From Phycisphaera mikurensis NBRC 102666 (lineage in GTDB: Bacteria; Planctomycetota; Phycisphaerae; Phycisphaerales; SM1A02): a stretch of 32,957 nucleotides of DNA. The notes under the pieces were generated by a model. That model did not search any database and was not told where the DNA came from. It worked only from the letters and a program-made list of their open reading frames with translations. Position 1 is the first letter of the stretch; every line of letters starts with the position of its first letter. This document shows positions 25,612 through 32,957 of this stretch, one piece after another. The position numbers and the translations under genes are program-made. The stretch is taken from positions 1-32,957 of the forward strand of contig CAMDCW010000009.1 in the NCBI GenBank assembly GCA_945890745.1, written 5' to 3'.

Positions 25612-26256
25612 TTAAGAGTGACGAGCGCGCGGGCGACCCGGCACCCGTAGTGCATGGAACGCGTGTGCGCATGCTTCAACAAGTGCTTGCTCGCTGGGAA
25701 GATTGTGCTTGCCTCCATCGTCGCGCGGAGACACAATCGTGCAGCCAATAGCGTGCAATGACTGCAGGTTGGCCACCAGAATTGAGTTGTGCATTGATCC
25801 GTGCATGGTGGGCGCAAAGAGCACCGCCGCGCTGCCGCGCTCCATGCGACCAATCGCACTTGCCAACGTTGCAGTGACTGGCGTGTCGGCAATTCCGTGA
25901 GCGCATTTGCCGATCACGCTGTACGTTGCGGGCGCGGTCAAATACACGTCAAAGGGCGCCGCGTCTGAAAGATGTTCGGCATTGGCGGTGAGTTCCACAA
26001 TGACCGGCCGCGTGCATGACCACTCCAGGGCTTCGCGCGCAACGTAGCGAAGCGCCTCGGTGGTTGCGAATGCGGTGACCTCGGCGCCTTGACGGCGCAA
26101 CGCCCGGGCCAGCAGCGGAGCCTTCATTGCCGCAATACCACCCGTTACCAAGAGCGCCACGCGCGCGCCTTCAAGGGCACTTCCCTCGCGGCGAACTTCG
26201 TGATCTCCAAGATCGCTTGGGGTGGGGGCAGGAAAGTGAAATCCTTCTTCTGACAT
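25612..26256 (-). CDS. Flavoprotein of the Dfp/CoaC family (divergent active site)
   Basis: 214 residues, a single flavoprotein domain (PF02441) without the CoaB part. It has VALLVTGGIAAMKAP (33-47; the family has GGIAAYK), His95 in EHLSDA, APATYSVIGKCAHGIAD (108-124), and PTMHGSMH (149-156). In phosphopantothenoylcysteine decarboxylases the last is PxMNxxMW; here the Asn and Trp are both replaced by His. The flap region with the catalytic Cys is replaced by PRDDGGKHNLPS. FMN binding is therefore likely, but decarboxylation of phosphopantothenoylcysteine is doubtful. It is divergent from the metal ATPase gene, 45 bp apart, and lies upstream of the FG-GAP gene on the same strand. Confidence 0.78.
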   Translation of the reverse strand: MSEEGFHFPAPTPSDLGDHEVRREGSALEGARVALLVTGGIAAMKAPLLARALRRQGAEVTAFATTEALRYVAREALEWSCTRPVIVELTANAEHLSDAAPFDVYLTAPATYSVIGKCAHGIADTPVTATLASAIGRMERGSAAVLFAPTMHGSMHNSILVANLQSLHAIGCTIVSPRDDGGKHNLPSEQALVEACAHAFHALRVPGRPRARHS

Positions 26257-26301
26257 GGCTCACTAATCCTAGCCGAATGCCCCGATATCCTTCGTACTCC
26301 C

Positions 26302-28266
26302 GTGAGCGACACTACCCCTGATGAACTCCCAGATGACGCGCCGTGGTTGCGCCGCAACCGCGAACTCCTGGAGCCGGCGGTGGCGGCGACCGCCCTGCTG
26401 GCTGGCTGGCTGCTGCAGCGAAACGAAGCGCCGCTGGCCGCGTGGGGCACGCTGTTTGCCATCAGTTACGTTGTGGCCGGCTGGTCAGCGTTCGCCGAAG
26501 GAATGCGCGAACTGCGACGCGGGCACCTTGATGTGGACTTCCTCATGGCGGTGGCCGCCTTGGGTGCCGCCGCGATCGGTGAGTACGCCGAGGGCGCCAT
26601 GCTCTTGGTGCTCTTCTCACTCGGACACGGGCTGGAGCACTACGCCATGGGCCAGGCGCGTAAGGCCATCCGGTCGCTTGGACGACTCACGCCCAAGACC
26701 GCATGGGTACGCAGAGGTAACGAATTCGCTGAGGTAGCTGTCGCAAGCGTTGCACTTGGAGATCTGGTGCGCGTTCGACCCGCCGAACGTGTAGCGATGG
26801 ATGGAACGGTTGCTGCCGGTGCGAGCAGTATTGACCAAAGCCCGATTACCGGCGAAAGTATTCCAGTCGAAAAGGGCACCGGCGACGATGTGTTCGCTGG
26901 CACGCTCAATGGCGATGGCTTGCTGGAAGTGAAAGTCACGCGTATTGCTGCCGATTCCACCGTTACTCGGATGATCCGTATGGTGGAAGAAGCGCAAGGA
27001 CAGAAGTCCACCACGCAGCGCTACGCAGAGCGATTTACGCGGGTGTATGTCCCGGCCGTCATTGGCTCAACCGTTGTAATGGCCATTCTGCCCCCCGTGG
27101 TTGGATGGCTTCCGTGGAGCGATGCGTTCCTGCGGGCGATGACGCTCTTAGTTGGAGCATCTCCCTGCGCACTGGCCATCAGCACTCCAGCTGCAGTGCT
27201 CGCAGGCGTCGCCCGCGCGGCGCGACATGGCATATTGATCAAAGGTGGCGCGCATCTTGAATCACTGGGCGCCATCAATTGCTTTGCCATGGACAAGACC
27301 GGCACGTTGACGGTTGGACGGCCAGCGCTTCGCCGCGTGATTACCTTTGCAGGAGCAGACGAAGCACGCGTCCTGCGTACCGCTGCGGCTATTGAAGATC
27401 ATTCGACGCATCCACTTGCTAGCGCGATTGTTGGCGCAGCGCGATCGCGCGGCATCACCTTTGCGGCGGCGACGGACGCACAAGCGATCCGCGGCAAGGG
27501 CATGACTGGCATGGTGGATGGTGAACGCGTTCACCTGGGAGCGCTCCGACTCTTTGTTGGCGACGAAGCCGGACGCGACGCCACTGCGCCACCACGCGCC
27601 ACCGCTGAGGCCTCTGCCGCGATTGCATCGTTGGAGGCGGAAGCGTGCACGGTCATGTTGGTTGCCGCGGATGGAAAGTTCCTTGGAGCCATCGGACTGA
27701 TTGATGGGCCTCGCCCAGAAGCTGCCGAGGCGATCGCTGAACTGCATGCGCTGGGAGTCAAGCCGGTGGTCATGCTCACTGGCGACAACGAGGCGGTTGC
27801 TCAGGCCGTGGCTCGCTTGGTAGGCATTGATGAAGTGCGCGCAGCACTGATGCCAGAGAACAAAATTAATGCCGTGCGCGAACTGCAATCGCGGTACGGC
27901 GCACTTGCCATGGTGGGCGATGGTGTGAATGATGCCCCTGCACTGGCGGCTGCTACCGTTGGAATTGCCATGGGGAAATCGGGCACCGACGTTGCCCTCG
28001 AAGCTGCTGACATTGCACTGATGTCTGACGACCTCATGCGCCTGCCGTTTGCTGTTGGAATCAGCCGCGCTTCCCGATCCATCGTGCGCCAGAATGTCTT
28101 CATCTCCATGGGAATGGTCTTTACATTGATTCCCTTAGCAATCCTAGGAATCATTCCTATCTGGCTTGCCGTCATCATGCATGAAGGATCGACCGTGTCG
28201 GTCGTACTCAACAGCCTGCGGCTCCTTGGCTACAAGTTGCCGCCGCGCCCAACCGCTACTCCGTAA
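26302..28266 (+). CDS. P1B-4-type heavy-metal ATPase
   Basis: 654 residues from a GTG at 26302. It lacks an N-terminal metal-binding domain. Transport motif SPC in TM6 (287-289) and HEGST (627-631) in the last helices are diagnostic of the P1B-4 subgroup, which exports Co, Zn, Cd or Fe(II). The catalytic core is intact: TGES, phosphorylated Asp331 in DKTGTLT, HP (DHSTHPLA), MLTGDN and MVGDGVNDAPAL. The membrane domain has six helices expected for P1B-4. It belongs in the inner membrane and pumps metal outward. No regulator is adjacent. Its 3' end overlaps the convergent envelope-protein gene by 37 bp. The exact metal cannot be predicted from sequence alone. Confidence 0.95.
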   Translation: MSDTTPDELPDDAPWLRRNRELLEPAVAATALLAGWLLQRNEAPLAAWGTLFAISYVVAGWSAFAEGMRELRRGHLDVDFLMAVAALGAAAIGEYAEGAMLLVLFSLGHGLEHYAMGQARKAIRSLGRLTPKTAWVRRGNEFAEVAVASVALGDLVRVRPAERVAMDGTVAAGASSIDQSPITGESIPVEKGTGDDVFAGTLNGDGLLEVKVTRIAADSTVTRMIRMVEEAQGQKSTTQRYAERFTRVYVPAVIGSTVVMAILPPVVGWLPWSDAFLRAMTLLVGASPCALAISTPAAVLAGVARAARHGILIKGGAHLESLGAINCFAMDKTGTLTVGRPALRRVITFAGADEARVLRTAAAIEDHSTHPLASAIVGAARSRGITFAAATDAQAIRGKGMTGMVDGERVHLGALRLFVGDEAGRDATAPPRATAEASAAIASLEAEACTVMLVAADGKFLGAIGLIDGPRPEAAEAIAELHALGVKPVVMLTGDNEAVAQAVARLVGIDEVRAALMPENKINAVRELQSRYGALAMVGDGVNDAPALAAATVGIAMGKSGTDVALEAADIALMSDDLMRLPFAVGISRASRSIVRQNVFISMGMVFTLIPLAILGIIPIWLAVIMHEGSTVSVVLNSLRLLGYKLPPRPTATP

Positions 28267-30458
28267 CGCGGATCGCGATATCCCGTGGCGCGGCTCAAGT
28301 ACCCGCTTGAGTAGTCATTGGCATACTCGTACCACCACGCCATACTTCCGCGCGGCGCGGTCGGACCACTGGATGCTGATGCCGCTCGCGTGCGCTCATC
28401 TTGCGCGCGACGGTTTGCGTCGCGCAGGTCACGGAGACGCGCTTCTTCCGCGCGTTCGGCGCGGCGCGCTTCGTCCGCGTTGGATCGCGCCGCTGCTTGG
28501 CGGGCACGCCATTCTGCTTCTTGCGAATCAATGCGGCGCTGATCAGCGGCACCTTGCTGCCGCGCCGCATCAGACTGTTCACGGGCATTGCGCTCGGCGG
28601 TTGCCGCGTTATCACGAGCAAGCTGCGCGGCCGTTCGAGCATTTGCCCACTGATTCCAGTACGGATTCCAATGGCGCCACCAGGATCGCCAGTCTGACCA
28701 CCAGGCGGGATTGCGCCAGCCCCAACCGCATGCGCTGGTCCAACCTGGGCACCAACCCCAGCCGATCCATCCGCCCACCAGGACATCCGGGTCAAGCGCA
28801 GGCTGTGTGTCTTGATCAGCGTCCTCAGTCGGCGGCGCAAACGTGCCGGTATTCATATCGAACGTCAAGGGAAGGTCAAAGGTCTGTGGCTGCGGCATCC
28901 ATCCGTTGTCCGCGAGTGCTACGCCAGGTTGGTCGTAACCATTGCCATAGACCACGGTGCCGTCATCGACAAACGTGCCCAAGTACGCGGGCACATACGA
29001 GAACGTCACGCTGTCAGCGGTCGATCCCACAATTTCAACTGCGGTGGCTGCATAGAGAGGCGAAAATGCTTGGATCTGCGAAATGGCGTCTGGCAAATCA
29101 TCACACACTTGCCACGGCCCTTGCGGTGCCGCAGCGCTAAACCACACCGCGTTGTCGCAGCAGTAGTAGTAACGATCGCATTCGATCACTGGCTGAGAGG
29201 CGTTTACTGAGCCGCGCAGGAGTGTGCCAGCAATGCCCTGCCAAAGCGGAGTGCCGCGCCACGTGAGGCTGCAACGGGCTGCGGCACGAACGATCTGCAC
29301 GGTGCGAGCCTCCTGCGCCGCTGCGACCGCTGCGACTGACTCCGGCGTCTGTGGAACACTCGCCTTCACGTGATCAAACACGCGGCCGCCCGGTAATGCC
29401 CGAAACGCGGCTGGAACCGCCGCTGGCGCAACGCGGGTCCACGCACCGTCCAGCGTGGACGCAGAGAACCAGCGCCCGGATGCCAGCGTCCACCACGCCG
29501 TGGGAGCCGCCGTGCGCAGGAGCACTGCACGCGAGTTCGCCACCCACTGCACGCCGGGCGCAACCTCAGCAAGGATTGGTTCGCCGTTCATGGCGATCAA
29601 TACGGTTGGTTCCGTGACCACGAACACGGCAGGGAGTGCCGCTGGCGCCGCGCTGGGCGTCGGCGCGGCGCTCGGCGTCGGCGCGGCGCTCGGCGTCTGC
29701 CCGGCTGGCGCTAACACGTTCACTCCAGCGGGCGGCATGGGCGCCGTTCCGATGGCCGCTATGACTGCGGCAGGCGGCGCAGCAACAGAACTGTAGCCCT
29801 GCGCAAGCTGCATGCTTGCCATCCAGTGACCATCACCAAGTCGAACCACAAACGATCCGTCCTGCGCTTGCAGTACCAGGAACGGTGTATTGATCACCTG
29901 TCGCCAGTTGGTGTCGGCCAAGTCTTTGAATTGCGGATCACCGTCAATGGTGATCAGCGTCGCACGCTGCCGCGCCACGCGGAAGTTTGGAACGAAGTCG
30001 CCAAGGCCGGGAGTACCCGCAGCTCGCGAATTCTCAATCTGCATGTCATGCACCAACGCGCGCCGAGTGATGCAAAAAGCACGGTTTGCAAGCGCGCGTT
30101 GGATGGCATCAATATCGTCCTGCGCCGCACCGACACCCGCAAATGTCAACGAATCAACTTGAAATGAAGCAATCTCAAGTTCGCCATCGTCCGCCGCTGA
30201 TGCCGCCTGTGCTGACACGGTCATCACGCCAATGTCCGCAGGCGAAACACTGGCTACCCCGTTACGCATACGTGTCACTGCATGGGTCAGACCCACCATG
30301 TCGCCACCGTACGAATTGAATTGGGGGGCGTAAACAACAAAACTACGATCCCCCGCACTCACTGTCTGTGGCCACGAAGATTCCGCAGCTGCCGGCATAC
30401 CAAGGCCAGCACAACATGCCATCGCGGCCACTCGGATAAGTCTCAGCAGCAATCTCAT
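28230..30458 (-). CDS. Large periplasmic protein (often auto-annotated carbohydrate-binding V/XII)
   Basis: 742 residues with a signal peptide (about 1-25, AAAESS). The start SWPQTVSAGDRSFVVYAPQF resembles a family with repeated units of the pattern P-T-LI-x-x-x-G-x-P ... GRWF-x-A-x-x-x-G-x-W. I count three: about 163-218, 277-345 and 385-465 (VWFSAAAPQGPWQV). The next segment, VTFSYVPAYLGTFVDDGTVVYGNGY, is also typical. A Trp/Gly-rich belt (562-604, WGWCPGW, WWSDWRSWW) and a charged Ala/Arg/Glu coiled coil (608-693) follow. Genes of this family are automatically labelled carbohydrate-binding, without experimental proof known to me. The gene is coupled by a 4-bp overlap to the lipoprotein gene. 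It probably acts in the envelope, anchoring or sensing. Confidence 0.72.
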   Translation of the reverse strand: MRLLLRLIRVAAMACCAGLGMPAAAESSWPQTVSAGDRSFVVYAPQFNSYGGDMVGLTHAVTRMRNGVASVSPADIGVMTVSAQAASAADDGELEIASFQVDSLTFAGVGAAQDDIDAIQRALANRAFCITRRALVHDMQIENSRAAGTPGLGDFVPNFRVARQRATLITIDGDPQFKDLADTNWRQVINTPFLVLQAQDGSFVVRLGDGHWMASMQLAQGYSSVAAPPAAVIAAIGTAPMPPAGVNVLAPAGQTPSAAPTPSAAPTPSAAPAALPAVFVVTEPTVLIAMNGEPILAEVAPGVQWVANSRAVLLRTAAPTAWWTLASGRWFSASTLDGAWTRVAPAAVPAAFRALPGGRVFDHVKASVPQTPESVAAVAAAQEARTVQIVRAAARCSLTWRGTPLWQGIAGTLLRGSVNASQPVIECDRYYYCCDNAVWFSAAAPQGPWQVCDDLPDAISQIQAFSPLYAATAVEIVGSTADSVTFSYVPAYLGTFVDDGTVVYGNGYDQPGVALADNGWMPQPQTFDLPLTFDMNTGTFAPPTEDADQDTQPALDPDVLVGGWIGWGWCPGWTSACGWGWRNPAWWSDWRSWWRHWNPYWNQWANARTAAQLARDNAATAERNAREQSDAARQQGAADQRRIDSQEAEWRARQAAARSNADEARRAERAEEARLRDLRDANRRAQDERTRAASASSGPTAPRGSMAWWYEYANDYSSGYLSRATGYRDPRYGVAVGRGGNL
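29644..29697. repeat. 18-bp tandem repeat (three units)
   Basis: Three consecutive 18-bp units occur, the second and third identical (GGCGCGGCGCTCGGCGTC). They encode TPSAAP three times in a linker of the envelope protein on the minus strand. Copy number may vary among strains. Confidence 0.85.
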
Positions 30459-30874
30459 GGCTCCACCACCGCCAGCTTGGAACTTGCGCCCTTGACCCGT
30501 TCAAACGATGTCACCATCAGCTTGGACCGAGGAGCGCACGTATCACGAACCAATTCAACGTCCATAGTCATGCTGCCAATGCGCACCTTGTACTGACCAA
30601 TGTCATCCGCACACATGGGCGACTCGCGGCGCGTCTGCATGACCAGGGTTCCTTCCTCCGGGTCAAACGTAAAGGATCCCATCACCGGACGCGGCTGCTC
30701 CTTGATGGCGATCGAATACAGACCACTGCGCGAAAAGGTAATCATCGTTCCGTTCGCTGCTGCGCGCCAGTCGCCTACGACTGCCGCATCTGGCTCCTCA
30801 ACTTTGGTCCTTCCCAGGCAGCCAACAAGCATGAGGGCGGAGATGACTATCAATGCTGGTTTCGCTTGGAACAT
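30455..30874 (-). CDS. Small beta-rich lipoprotein
   Basis: 139 residues from the ATG at 30874 (a GTG one codon upstream is open; no ribosome site is clear). A lipobox LVGC puts the lipidated Cys at residue 19. The mature part is a run of short strands with VVGDWRAAANGTMITFSRSG, MGSFTFDPEEGTLVM and two Cys that could pair (SPMCADD and RDTCAPR). The pattern resembles small lipocalin-like or META-like beta barrels, but I cannot name the family. Its stop overlaps the next gene by 4 bp (ATGA), so the two form an operon and may act together at the envelope. Confidence 0.72.
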   Translation of the reverse strand: MFQAKPALIVISALMLVGCLGRTKVEEPDAAVVGDWRAAANGTMITFSRSGLYSIAIKEQPRPVMGSFTFDPEEGTLVMQTRRESPMCADDIGQYKVRIGSMTMDVELVRDTCAPRSKLMVTSFERVKGASSKLAVVEP

Positions 30875-30947
30875 CACCGCACGGTAGCGGAAAGTTCAAG
30901 TGCAAATCACCCGCTACGCCAACCTCCGCCCGTGAATCCATGCCTGG

Positions 30948-31646
30948 TTAGGCCCTCGGCCGCGGCATCCATCGATCCCGATCGGCAAGGGAGCGGGGAT
31001 TGAACGGTCCGCGAACGCCAGCGCCGCGCACCGATTCCTCCGGCTCATGCCCCGCCTGTTGCCGATCAAAGAGTTGCTTGCCCATGCCGTGGTCATCAAG
31101 ATCCATGGGATGCAGGCAATCGATGAACTCTGAGGCCTCGGACTCCGGAGGTAAGCAACGGGTTGGCTCATCAAGAATTCGGTAATAGAGCCGCGCATAG
31201 AGATCACGATCACAAAGATGATCGCTATTCAGAATGAATACCCCGGAAGCGGCCAGCGCCTCTACGACGGTCCAAAGCTCATCGTGCAGATCTTCGTCGG
31301 CCGCCAGATCTTGCGGCGGGACCGGCACAATGTGATGCTCCAGCAACATGGCGCGCCCGGTAGTACTCGGTGCCATTTCCATGTCATAGACAAGCGTCCA
31401 GTAGAAGCGATCCGGTTCACCGCCGGTCTCTTGAGCGGTAGAAACCAGTTCGTCGATGCGCTGGCTCCGTTCCGCAGTCTGCGCTTTCCGCATCGCGGTC
31501 GCTTCCCGTGCCAACTGCGCAAGGCGCGCCTGATCAAGCCCGCCTCGAAGGGTCCGCCTACGCCGCACCCGGCGACTCACTGACGCAACGCTACGTTGCC
31601 CCTGCGCACCAGACACACTTGCCGATCCGTCAGTTCCATAACACAT
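30948..31646 (-). CDS. Conserved hypothetical protein, unknown function
   Basis: 232 residues. I start it at the ATG at 31646, as AGGAGG lies seven bases upstream; the frame is open further, to 31745, without a ribosome site. There is no signal peptide or membrane helix. An Arg-rich N-terminus (SVSRRVRRRRTLRGG) leads to a helical charged segment, then a compact block: FYWTLVYDMEMAPSTTGRAM, EDLHDELWTVVEALAASGVF, NSDHLCDRDLYARLYYRIL and IDCLHPMDLDDHGMGK. I recall similar blocks in Planctomycete proteins of unknown function, but cannot verify this here. The His and Asp clusters could bind metal. It lies 117 bp after the mannosidase gene on the same strand and 73 bp before the lipoprotein gene. 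Confidence 0.72.
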   Translation of the reverse strand: MCYGTDGSASVSGAQGQRSVASVSRRVRRRRTLRGGLDQARLAQLAREATAMRKAQTAERSQRIDELVSTAQETGGEPDRFYWTLVYDMEMAPSTTGRAMLLEHHIVPVPPQDLAADEDLHDELWTVVEALAASGVFILNSDHLCDRDLYARLYYRILDEPTRCLPPESEASEFIDCLHPMDLDDHGMGKQLFDRQQAGHEPEESVRGAGVRGPFNPRSLADRDRWMPRPRA

Positions 31647-31763
31647 GATTCCACCTCCTCGGTTGAAGATCCTTGCACGCGCAAAGTACGCAGCACTTTG
31701 ATCACAACCAGAAATGGCGGCGGAATTTCTCCGCACATTGCACATTCAGTAGCCGCACCAGCG

Positions 31764-32957
31764 TCAATGCGCGTGAATTCGGAACGTTGGCGCTTCGCCG
31801 GAACCGCCCCGCACCTTCAGCACCATGTTCAAGCGCTCGCCGGGCAGCAGGGACACCAGATTCGGTGAACATTCCGTCCAGTCACACTCCGGCTCAATCC
31901 ACAGGTCGCGCACCAATGTCCGAGCGTGGACCTGAATCCACAAGTCACTCACCGATCGCCCGGTAGTGACTTCAAATTCCGGCTTGGTTTCCGGCTGATC
32001 ACGATCAGCGGCAAACCACCACCACGCGCGCATGCGGTCGCGATCGGCCAGCGGAATCTCTTCGCCGATGGCATCGTCCTGACTGGGCACATCAACCGTT
32101 ATGCCCTCAGCGCGCGCATCGTCCGGCGCGCCCACCAGGTCCTGCACCTCCAGTGACATATCAACCGAACGCGGCGGAACCACGATGCGTTCTTGCGCCT
32201 GCGCGAAGATCTTTCCATGGACATCAATCCGCCGAACAATGACATGTGCATTCCATCGCGACACGGTGTCATTCACTAGCACCACCCGCAGCGCGCGCAC
32301 ACCATCTGCATCAGCAACACCCACGGGCTGAATGGTGACTAACTTTGGAGCCGCCGCCCGACGCACCGCGTGGTACGCCGGCTTGGGTCGCATCTTTCCA
32401 TCAATGATGCTCCAACTATGGCCAGTCCACACGTCATTGAGCTGCCAGACGAGACTTCCTGATGATCGTTCGGGATGCGCCCGCAGCCAAGTGATCGCCG
32501 TCTCCATCGCCCGCGCTTGCAATAGCTGCGCCTGCCAGTGCCACTCTGCGAAGTCACGCGCTGGACGAAACGCTGCCTCCATATAAGTTGAATACTGTGG
32601 CGCATCACCACCCGTGGCGCGTTGTCGCAATGCCAGCGCCGGCGAGCCAATCGTTAACGCCGCGTCGCCAAGCGCCTCCCGCAATGACTGCATGTTGGCG
32701 GGACCCTGATGGCCAAATTCACTGGTAAAGCGCGGCACCATTGCTCGATAGCCGTCCAACTTCAAGTCCCAGGTATGCCGATCGCCGTGGTCCGGATCAT
32801 TGGCATGCACATCAAGCGAACCACTCCACGGGCTATCCACCCAGTAGGGACGCGTTGGGTCCAACTCCGCGCAGATGCGCGGCAACAACTCTGCCCAGTA
32901 TCGAATTCCCCACGACTGCTCAGGAGCCAGCCGCTCGCGGAATCCCCACGACTGCCA
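31764..32957 (-). CDS. GH2 beta-mannosidase, C-terminal part (5' end outside window)
   Basis: The frame is open to the window edge, so the N-terminal domains are missing; the TTG at 32888 is an internal codon. The visible part starts with WGIRYWAELLPRICAELDPT, then RPYWVDSPWSG, HTWDLKLDGY and PRFTSEFGHQG. The Glu in FTSEFG (codon 32718-32720) matches the catalytic nucleophile of GH2 beta-mannosidases. The acid/base Glu of the NE motif should be upstream, outside the window. SGSLVWQLNDVWTGHSWSIID (seen in pieces) and KPAYHAVRRA close the TIM barrel, and two beta domains follow. It removes beta-linked mannose from the non-reducing ends of manno-oligosaccharides. A signal peptide cannot be judged. 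It may be the end of a glycan-use operon running in from the right. Confidence 0.9.
   Translation of the reverse strand, partial: WQSWGFRERLAPEQSWGIRYWAELLPRICAELDPTRPYWVDSPWSGSLDVHANDPDHGDRHTWDLKLDGYRAMVPRFTSEFGHQGPANMQSLREALGDAALTIGSPALALRQRATGGDAPQYSTYMEAAFRPARDFAEWHWQAQLLQARAMETAITWLRAHPERSSGSLVWQLNDVWTGHSWSIIDGKMRPKPAYHAVRRAAAPKLVTIQPVGVADADGVRALRVVLVNDTVSRWNAHVIVRRIDVHGKIFAQAQERIVVPPRSVDMSLEVQDLVGAPDDARAEGITVDVPSQDDAIGEEIPLADRDRMRAWWWFAADRDQPETKPEFEVTTGRSVSDLWIQVHARTLVRDLWIEPECDWTECSPNLVSLLPGERLNMVLKVRGGSGEAPTFRIHAH

Noticed and set aside
28166-29140. 324-residue plus-strand frame opposite the envelope protein
   Set aside because: Antisense to a well-supported gene, with no start signal and low-complexity Arg/His/Ser content.
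32909-32956. Repeated CCCCACGACTGC at the right edge
   Set aside because: It encodes two similar short segments (QSWG) inside the mannosidase and looks like chance or old internal similarity rather than a mobile-element end.

Overview
The window (about 33 kb, moderately high GC) looks like the chromosome of a Gram-negative bacterium of the Planctomycetota, most likely a Phycisphaerae-type lineage. This is an inference. It rests on the mix of a GldG/DUF4340 pair, a membrane-anchored Ser/Thr kinase with a PEGA domain, a divergent pilus/secretion locus with many pseudopilins, and a conserved-looking unknown gene of a kind I associate with Planctomycetes. I see no rRNA, tRNA, CRISPR array, insertion sequence or phage gene. 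Coding density is very high: no gene-free stretch exceeds 250 bp, and three convergent gene pairs overlap at their 3' ends.

Layout. 1-2426: end of a GldG-like ABC-transporter auxiliary gene, coupled to a DUF4340 gene. 2675-5056: hybrid sensor histidine kinase. 5106-6812: an AsmA/DUF748-like protein and a SYLF-domain lipoprotein. 6792-14677 (minus strand): a seven-gene operon of type I/V, J/W, K/X and H/FimT pseudopilins, a secretin, a TPR lipoprotein and a membrane-anchored alpha/beta hydrolase. 14901-21599 (plus strand): the major pilin, a strong terminator, then pilM, pilN, pilO, a pilP-like gene, pilB/gspE and pilC/gspF, nearly all joined by 4-bp start/stop overlaps. The two arms diverge from a 223-bp regulatory region holding two 18-bp inverted repeats and a C7 tract. 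21639-23726 (minus): Ser/Thr kinase. 23849-24184: small membrane protein. 24157-25599 (minus): secreted FG-GAP/beta-propeller-like protein. 25612-26256 (minus): divergent flavoprotein of the Dfp/CoaC family. 26302-28266: P1B-4-type metal ATPase. 28230-30874 (minus): envelope protein plus lipoprotein. 30948-31646 (minus): unknown gene. 31764-32957 (minus): C-terminal part of a GH2 beta-mannosidase, cut by the window edge.

The centre of interest is the 15-kb divergent locus. It combines the pilus-type inner-membrane platform (separate PilM, PilN, PilO and a PilP-like protein) with a full type II-like set of pseudopilins (G, H, I, J, K), a secretin and a TPR lipoprotein. No retraction ATPase (PilT) or prepilin peptidase is present here. 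The K-like tip protein is unusually large, and the minus-strand operon ends in an alpha/beta hydrolase. The machine is therefore either a type IV pilus lacking local retraction genes or a planctomycete-style secretion pseudopilus. The sequence alone does not decide between them.
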